Assembly: GCF_036370855.1 (NCBI RefSeq)
Contig: NC_088103.1
Span: 33,769,904-33,833,903, forward strand
Direction of reading: 5' to 3'
Origin: Dromaius novaehollandiae
Lineage: Eukaryota > Chordata > Aves > Casuariiformes > Dromaiidae
DNA: 64,000 nucleotides
Shown here: positions 46,421 through 64,000 of the stretch, piece by piece
Layout of the letters: the number at the start of each line of letters is the position of its first letter
Position numbering within the stretch: position 1 is the first letter of the stretch
Program-made: the position numbers and the translations under genes
Notes under the pieces: generated by a model
Databases searched by the model: none
The model's input: the letters and a program-made list of their open reading frames with translations, nothing else
Told to the model about the DNA's origin: nothing

Positions 46421-46710
46421 CCATAAAAGAGTGAGCTTGTGCGGACCCAGCTGGACCAGGGAATGCGATCGAGAGAGCCAGCAGCGACCTTTTGCTTGGC
46501 AGCAGAGCGAGCCCCTTGGGGTGCAGCTTGCGGAGCGCCTTGCAGGGCAGGGAAGGAGCCTGCGTGGGCTGCTCTCATCCCAGTAGAGTTAAGAAAACAA
46601 GTCTAGTGATCAGTTGCATTTTCAAAGGAGAAAAAACTCATTAACGTGCAAGAAGCAGTGCCGGGAGTGCAGGGAGAAAGGAGAAAGCGTTGTGTGACGC
46701 TTTGGTCAGC

Positions 46711-46852
46711 GTTCTCCAAGGGCAAGGGAAGAAAAGTCTCCATCAAACCTGCGCGCCTGCGGCAGCCAGAGGAGGACACGAGTCCCCACTCCAGACCGTC
46801 GCTGTTGGAGTGGGGACTTGAACCCACGTTTCCCGATGTGCCCTTGGAGAAC
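46711..46852. repeat. Nested inverted repeats (142-base palindromic structure)
   Basis: Outer arms GTTCTCCAAGGGCA (46711-46724) and its exact reverse complement (46839-46852). Inner arms AGTCCCCACTCCA (46781-46793) and its exact reverse complement (46806-46818) around a 12-base loop. A further GGGAA/TTCCC pair (46726-46730 with 46830-46834) extends the outer stem. The 3' side of the inner stem on the - strand contains GGTTCAAGTCC, a perfect RNA polymerase III B-box word. Unknown function: structured RNA, old transposon or chance. Confidence 0.7.
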
Positions 46853-47084
46853 TGCACTTCTCCATCGTCTTTCCCCTCCAGAGAACACAAACGGGCAGGA
46901 GAGGCGTCTTTAATCTAGCACAAAGGTAAAACCAGATCTAATGACGTGAAAGTGAAGCAAGACAGCCTCCCCTTGGGAAGGGAATTAACCCCTGCGACAA
47001 ACTTCTCAAGGCCTGGGGTGGATTTGCTTGTCACCGAGAGCCTTTAAATCAATGCCGGGTGTCTTCCCACCAGAGGTGCTCTGA

Positions 47085-47210
47085 TTCAACCGCAAGTCCC
47101 CAAGCTCGCTGCAAGACTCGCTGGGCGGGATTTAATGGGCTGTGTTTTGCAGGAGGTCAGAAGAGAGGAACATAATGGTCCCTTCTGGCTTTAAAAATCT
47201 ATGAATCGAT
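47085..47210 (+). mobile_element. Old CR1 LINE 3' end, sense
   Basis: GGGCTGTGTTTTGCAGGAGG, TCAGAAGAGAGGAACATAATGG and TCCCTTCTGGCTTTAAAAATC, ending ATGAATCGATG, follow the 3' terminus of the ancient CR1 family common in turtles (cctgtgttatgcaggaggtcag...cataatggtcccttctggccttaaaatctatgaat). Same subfamily as 2728-2920, opposite orientation. Confidence 0.7.
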
Positions 47211-50183
47211 GCAACGCGTGGCAGAGCTCCACCCATACCAATGAGATGGTTTGCTTCCCTCCAGCCTCACTTAGAAGAGGGTAAAGCAGGCAGAGTTGGA
47301 AGGACAAAGCCTCGCTCACACGATTAGCATAAACCCAACAGGAGCTGAAGGGCTGAGAGAGGAGTACGGATTTCTCTCAGTGATGGCAGACGTTTTGGCT
47401 TGCCGTAACCAGTTTCAGAGGTGATATTCAGCCAGGCGCTGCACAGGCTATAGCGGGCTGTACATACATTCAGTGAAGGAGTGGCAGGCGAACAGAGCCC
47501 CACAACCATTTACATTTTCGCCAGGTCAATGCACAGAGATATGTTTACAATATGGAGAGCATTTACGGCCATCGCTGCAGGATGATTTACTTCAGTCGTG
47601 GTCATTCCCACCCTCCACCTCCAGCCTCCCGGCTTGGCTCTCTGCGCTGCGTCCTCTCTCGCGCTGCCGGGATCGGGTGGACCACATTCACAGGCTGGAT
47701 TTTAGGCAAAGCCCTGGGGGGTACGGATACGAGCAACCAAGATGTGTAGCTCCACACAAGCATACAGAGCCAGCAAACACTTCTGGATCCTGAGTTCAGT
47801 AAGGCAACTTTTCTTTCCAAACCGGAGCTATAGGAAATATATTCTACGTCTTTTTACACACATTTCCAAGTTTAAATAATGTGAGCCTAAAAAAACCCAA
47901 TTACTCCTCCAGATGCTTCTTGGATGCAAAAAGTTAACTGTGACACAGGTCAGCTGTCACAGGGTAAGTTTGCCACTGGTTTAGAAAAGTAGACAGAGAG
48001 CAGAGAAGCGCCCAACCCAAACCCCTTGCAAGTGGCAAGGATCAACTCCAGAGCCCCGGAGGGGATCTCGCTGTGTTGTAACTGGGGCAGAGGAGAGGTA
48101 CTAAAGCATCTCACTCTGCACTTAGCATGCAGTGAGGGTAAATCCAAGGCTTCGGAGTCCCTATTGCAAAGTTCGGCACTCAGCCACCTGGTGAGCACAA
48201 AGCGTACCTCCGAGAAAGGGCTGCAACTGTTCACAGCGCTTGCATCAGGCGGATGCATTACTAACACGGAAAGGGGACCTTTCATACACACGCTGGGATG
48301 CCTTTCTTCTCCTTCGGCTGACTGGCCGCCGGGAACAGATGCTGCTCAGATTCCCGGGGCTCCTGATATGCTAACACAGCTGCAGAGTTACTGAACGAGC
48401 TACGTTCAAGCGAACCTCTCTGCATCTTATGACTCCTTACTCATTCCATGCAAAGCTGGAACCATGTCACTTTGTGTCATTAGCTATTGCTTAACAGATC
48501 ACTTGAGCCTGCTTTCTTATTTTTTTCCTTCCCCTCCCAGTCTTCCGGTTTTTAAAGCGAGGCTGTATTACTCCAACATGCACATCCTGCTTCGGCGCTA
48601 GCGACAGATGCACTCCGAGGCTGCTGACTCACGGACACAGGCAGATTAAAGTTGCATTGCTAAAGCAGTTGCTGTCCCAGCTGTCCCTCTGCCCCTGGCC
48701 ACAGCAAAGACAGCTGAACTACAGGCAGAACAACCCCCAAAGCACTGCGGTACAACCTGATGTATGGGGGGAGCTGGAATCAGCCCCAGATAACTTTAAT
48801 CTGCTGGGCTGTAGCACACAGGCGGCCGGGAGCTGCTTCACGTACAGTGCAGATGTTTCTGCTGTGAGGTGGAGACGGCCAGGGGAAGGGAGAAGCGAAG
48901 AGCTGGGAGCTCCAGGGGTGTCAGCCGTCTGCCTGGGTCCATGAGTCAACTCGCTGACGCGTGCTAAAGCCACATGCTTTAGTACACGCAGCTCTCCCCA
49001 TCCTGCCCGCCGGTCCGTCTCCAAGAGGCTGAAGGGGCTAATGCACTCCCTAGTCATTCTTTGGCCTTTCGCAGGCAGGCAGCAAACAAAGCTGGCAAGC
49101 AGGGCAGCGGGATTATTTTACCATCTGTGCATTAGAAACTGGCCCAGGAGTCACCAAGCTCGCTTCACACAGGACACGGCAGCTTTGGCACGCTAATGAC
49201 TCCTGCTCACTGTCAGCTGGGGCTAGGTTTGAATCAGGGATGAGGAGGTGGAAAAAACATTCTTTCCTATTTCATCGGCTGCATCCTTTCAGAGGAAAGA
49301 CAGCTCAGGGAAGAATGAATCCTCATTGTAAAGAGTGCTTCCCATCTGTTGTTCAGTCTCCCAACCCTCTGCCGGGCAACGTGCAACTGGCACCAGGCAA
49401 GGGTGAGCTCAGTCCCTGCGCGGCCAGCCCACCCCGGGGCGATCTCCTGGGCACCCCAGAAGGGCTGAGCAACGCCTGGGTAGCGAGGGGGGAAGGAGAG
49501 TTTATTTTGCACATTTCTAAAAGGAAACCTGGGACCTGGTATCTCATTCTGGAATGTAATCATGAACTTAATTGCATTTTGCTGCAGAGTTGCCTTAACA
49601 TCAAGGGAAAATCAACAGGGATTGTTCAACGTCAAGGCTAATCTCACATATGGAACTTACTGAACAGAGGAACCATGTTTTTGCCAGCTCAAGGTGAAAT
49701 GCTGGGCTAAATTCTCCTTCAGCTGCGAGAAAAGCCCTAGGCACGCTCCTCCTGCATTACTCCAGTTGTAAAGAGCTTCAATTATACACGCATAACCCTC
49801 TCTTCCTTCTACAGCAGTGTCGCAATGCAACAGTGTCTCGATAGGATCAAACTCCTCTTTTATGGCTACAGGAATATGTGGAAGTCTTCTACCCTCATTA
49901 CACAAATGACTTCTCAGCAGCCTTTTTTAAGAAACTACTCACAATTGGTAACAAAATCACATTTTATCTGTCACTGAGGGAAATCTGTGACTGACACCTG
50001 AGAGTGTCCTCAGCAACCGCAAACCTGCATGTATAGGGCAGGCTCTATGCACATCTAAGCAATTACAGTAACTCACCACTCCCTCTGCTCCACACTGAAT
50101 CACAGCCTCGCTTCTGCTTACAAACTTGCTTGCTAATCAGACATTTAATACTATTTATGCATAGGGAGGAAATATATAATTCC

Positions 50184-50189
50184 TTTATT
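50184..50189 (-). terminator. ARL3: Candidate ARL3 polyadenylation signal (proximal)
   Basis: On the - strand AATAAA lies 217 bases after the ARL3 stop codon, followed by AATTATATATTTCC. Other - strand AATAAA words lie at 49501-49506 and 46296-46301. The human ARL3 3'UTR is long, so a distal site is plausible; sequence alone cannot decide. Confidence 0.3.
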
Positions 50190-50405
50190 GGGATAAAAAA
50201 TGATACTAAAGAGCAGGTCAAGTTCCAAATCCAACAGTAGGTTTTAACTGATGTTGTTCCCTTTCTTTTTCTCTTTTTTTTTTTCTTTTAACAGCTGTAG
50301 CTGTGCACAGATGGAAAAACATTTGGTCAGAAAGCAGCAAATTAGTGTTTTCAGGCTAGAATTCTGCTCCCTCCGCTCCTCCATTTCCATGCAGCTCAGA
50401 ACGCT

Positions 50406-61355
<10,950 letters not shown>

Positions 61356-64000
61356 CTGAAAAGGAAATAAGGGGAAAAGTTACTCTCCCCAGAAGACATT
61401 CTTCCACTGTATCATGTGCTTACATGGACAGAGCCTAATAATAATGCTTTTGGGACAAAGACTCGGGTATTATTTTATAGCAAATGTTGACAAAACTTCA
61501 CGATGTTCCGAAAAGAGAGGAATCACCTCTTTCACAGGCAGGGAGAGCGGATGGCCGCGATCAGAAAGGAGCTGGAGGCAGTACCAGGGATGCTCTCACC
61601 ACCTCCACAGCATCTGTCACTTGGAGAGAGCAGGAGACTGACTGCCTGTCATCTTCACAGCTGGCCAGCTTTCAGGCTGCAGCCGACCTCTGGAAGGCAA
61701 AACCTGGGGAGCCAAACGCGGTCATTCATCCCAGCAGACATGGTATCTAGGCACTGCACTGGTGTGCCTACACCATGCTGCCCTCTTGCAGGACAAATCA
61801 CCTCCTGATAAGCCACCAAGACTCATGATGGCACTCAGGGGTCAGATGAGACAGGAACATATTGGAGGCACCAAGTTCCTCTCCACCAGGTGATCCTACC
61901 ACTACCTCCTGGATTGAGTGGTGAGGGGAGGGGGCTGGATCCAGCTTGTAAGACTGTCTTTAGCTGCCAGCTTCTCCACCAGGACCTTAGAGGACACAGG
62001 GAGCAGCTGGCTCACAAAGCATGACAGCAGAGCAGTGCCAACCCCTCAGGGCTAGGCACCACATCCCATGGCCCAGGAGGGGGTCCCAACCGAACACCTG
62101 TCCCCAGTACAGAGAAGAGTGGACCCTGGCCTGCAGGCTCCCTGCCTCAGAGGAGGTTGTCACCCCTCTAAGCAGCACGGTATGTGCTAACTTCTTTCTG
62201 TAATAAATTCCCCTTTGGGGCAAATGCAAATGAGCCTTTCCAGTGGAGCAGTTTTAGGTCTGCACAGGCTGAAAGGCTCCTGAAAGATCCTCCTAGATAT
62301 GTGATTAGTAATTCCAGCTGCCTCCCCTTCCCCCAGTAATGCTATTGCAGTTCAGAGCACACAGGCATCAAGCTACATCTAAAGAAATGGGGAACCTCAG
62401 TATAACACTCACCGACATGAATCACCTGAGGCCCCATTTTCATTGCTTGGGTATGAGAAGGTTTTTAAAGGAGAAGGAAGCTGGGGCAGTGGGCAGGGAC
62501 AGGACTGGTGACAAACCCTGAGCCTTTTGCTTCCAGTCCCTGCCATTCCCCATCAGCAGTGATTGAAGCTGCTAGCATGTCATCTGCATGCTCCTTGGTG
62601 GCTTACAGGGAGCAAGTGTCAGCCTGGTTTTCAGGGAATAGATGAGCACAGCACCCCGCCATCAAGATAAATGGCAACCTTGCAGGCAGTCTCTGCAAAA
62701 GACTCCGCACTTCCAAGACAATTTTGACCAAAGAGTAGGGGGAGGGAAGACCTCTAGCAGCAATATCTATTAAACTGTAGGCACTCTCTTAATGAGCAGT
62801 GCTAGAGTTGTTTAAAATTGGACCAAACACACAGCATGAGAACCTGTATGCTAGGCCTGGAGAAGGAGCTAACTCAGCAACCTTGTGGGCCTCTTTGCTG
62901 ATCACTTGGGGTCTGTGGTCCTTCCTAGGTGCTCATCAGCAGAGGCTGGGAGATACGCAGCAGGGCTCGACACAGCTGCAGGGGGATGTGATAGTGGAGC
63001 ACATGCCTGGTGTCACGTGACAGGGAAAGGCCCACAGGCATTGCATGACACACAGCCTCTCCCCACCCCCATCTGAGGCATGTGCACCTCTAATGTACCA
63101 GCTAGACTGTCCTCTCTGCTCCTCCCTGTGCATCCCGTTTGGGGTAGGAAGCACAGACCAAAAGAAAGGAGCAAGTCGCAGGGCTGGCAGTTGTGCTCCG
63201 AGGTAAAACTGGACTGGCAACTGTCCTCTTGACGGACATCTCAGGGGAAGCTTAGCAACACATCAATGCAATAGCCAAGTGCTGCTTCTCAACCAAAAAG
63301 CAGCACCTCCCATATTATGGTGCTACTCTGACACGGAGGAGCTCTGAGTCCCAATCAGCCATACCGTCTCCTGTACCACTCCATTTCTTGCTAGGGAACT
63401 ATCCTGCAAGATTAGAATTGGAGACAACAGTGCTTGGGGCAAAAGCCACAAAAGCACAGCACAGAGAAGGTAAAGTATGTATGGAGCGCCTGCTTCCAAA
63501 CCAGAAAGCACTGTGCCAAATAGCTGCAGGTGCCTGTCTGAATATGCAATCAGACAAATATCCACACCTTATTTGCCTGGGCTAAGCTTCCAAATATCAC
63601 AGGTGTGTGATGCAAGACATGCCTCTCATTCAAAAGCACCTGCATGGATTTGAATTTGCAATCACTTCCTGCTTTTTAAAACCCTTTAGAGGGTCCTCTC
63701 TGCTTTTTGCACTATAGTTTAGAAGACAGAAGCAGGGGGTCCTGGGAATTGTAGCATATCTTATCTCCATCTTGCCTCTACTGCCAGGCCCACACAAGAG
63801 CCTGCTTCTGGCAGTAGGGTTTGGTTGTTCTCTGGTTTGAGCAGCCATCGAGCACACGGTGCTGGAGGAACAGAGCTTGAGAAAGCAGTTCCCCTAGAGC
63901 TGGGTGCCTCCTTAGAGCAACAGGCCAAAACAAAGCCTGGAGTTAAGTGGGTTGTGAGTGGTGGGGCTGGATGAAGCAATACTATGAGGAATAAGTTGGC
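61356..64000 (-). other. ARL3: ARL3 intron, running off the window
   Basis: I searched the - strand for the preceding ARL3 exon (switch II, WDIGGQ region) and did not find it, so it should lie beyond 64000. No repeat family recognised with confidence. A ZNF143-like word lies at 63741-63754. Confidence 0.7.
63741..63755 (-). promoter_or_regulatory. ZNF143/Staf-like core word
   Basis: On the - strand the sequence reads GCTACAATTCCCAGG, matching 13 of the first 14 bases of ACTACAATTCCCAG. The downstream ATGC half is missing. It is a weak single site. Confidence 0.3.

Larger units (their letters stand above)
42336..50183. other. Intergenic region between convergent TRIM8 and ARL3
   Basis: No recognisable exon on either strand. 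Contents: a CpG-rich stretch (42340-43010), a candidate conserved element (43015-43225), a poly-G run (43973-43983), a hexamer array (44247-44425), a direct repeat (46370-46420), nested inverted repeats (46711-46852) and a CR1 3' end (47085-47210). If ARL3 uses a polyadenylation site further left than 50184 (for example TTTATT at 49501 or 46296, read on the - strand), part of this interval is ARL3 3'UTR. Confidence 0.6.

Noticed and set aside
46806-46900. Possible tRNA gene on the - strand (GGTTCAAGTCC B-box)
   Set aside because: The T-arm word is perfect, but no A-box or acceptor-stem pairing is found at the right distance, and the word is part of a longer inverted repeat. Kept only as a note under the nested palindrome.

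Overview
The window is vertebrate nuclear DNA, most likely from a bird, or another archosaur or turtle relative. It carries two protein-coding genes with GT-AG introns that I recognise from their translated exons: TRIM8 on the + strand, complete in six coding exons, and the 3' half of ARL3 on the - strand (its last three coding exons; the rest lies beyond base 64000). Convergent TRIM8/ARL3 is the arrangement known from human 10q24. The sauropsid assignment rests on CR1 LINE fragments, including one with the octamer-like 3' end (ATTCTATGATTCTA type) typical of avian CR1, on low repeat density, and on the absence of Alu, L1 or other mammalian repeats. The species cannot be told from the sequence.

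Layout: 1-4890 is flank upstream of TRIM8. It includes what looks like the polyadenylated end of a 3'UTR (ATTAAA at 1836; by human synteny the candidate is SUFU), an old antisense CR1 fragment (about 2728-2920) and a 20-bp minisatellite (3811-4099). 4890-5960 is a dense CpG island, the probable TRIM8 promoter. 5960-7182 is pyrimidine-rich 5'UTR with a possible small intron (6815-7101). TRIM8 coding exons are 7183-7752, 37453-37548, 38423-38656, 39524-39555, 40098-40213 and 40725-41332. They join to an open frame of 551 codons plus stop, the length of human TRIM8. Intron 1 is very long (29.7 kb) and holds only old MIR-like SINE traces, simple repeats, and candidate regulatory clusters (paired ZNF143/Staf-type motifs near 21334-21414; homeodomain-type clusters near 32960-33265 and 35835-35965). 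The 3'UTR runs to about 42330 and contains an (AC)34 tract.

42331-50183 is the intergenic gap between the two convergent 3' ends: a CCCATC-type hexamer array, an unusual nested inverted repeat (46711-46852) and an old CR1 3' end (47085-47210). 50184-64000 belongs to ARL3, transcribed leftward: last coding exon 50406-50453, an 8.7-kb intron with a nested CR1-in-CR1 insertion (57196-58450), coding exon 59157-59342, coding exon 61305-61355, then intron to the window edge.

TRIM8 is a RING/B-box/coiled-coil ubiquitin ligase that acts in cytokine, NF-kB and p53 signalling. ARL3 is a ciliary small GTPase that releases lipidated cargo. They are neighbours but not known to share a pathway. Most other long open frames are by-products of GC-rich, stop-poor sequence. 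I found no clear sign of a wholly new coding system. The best leads are regulatory or structural: the nested palindrome between the genes, the divergent ZNF143-type pair, the TAAT-rich intronic clusters and the possible spliced uORF of TRIM8.
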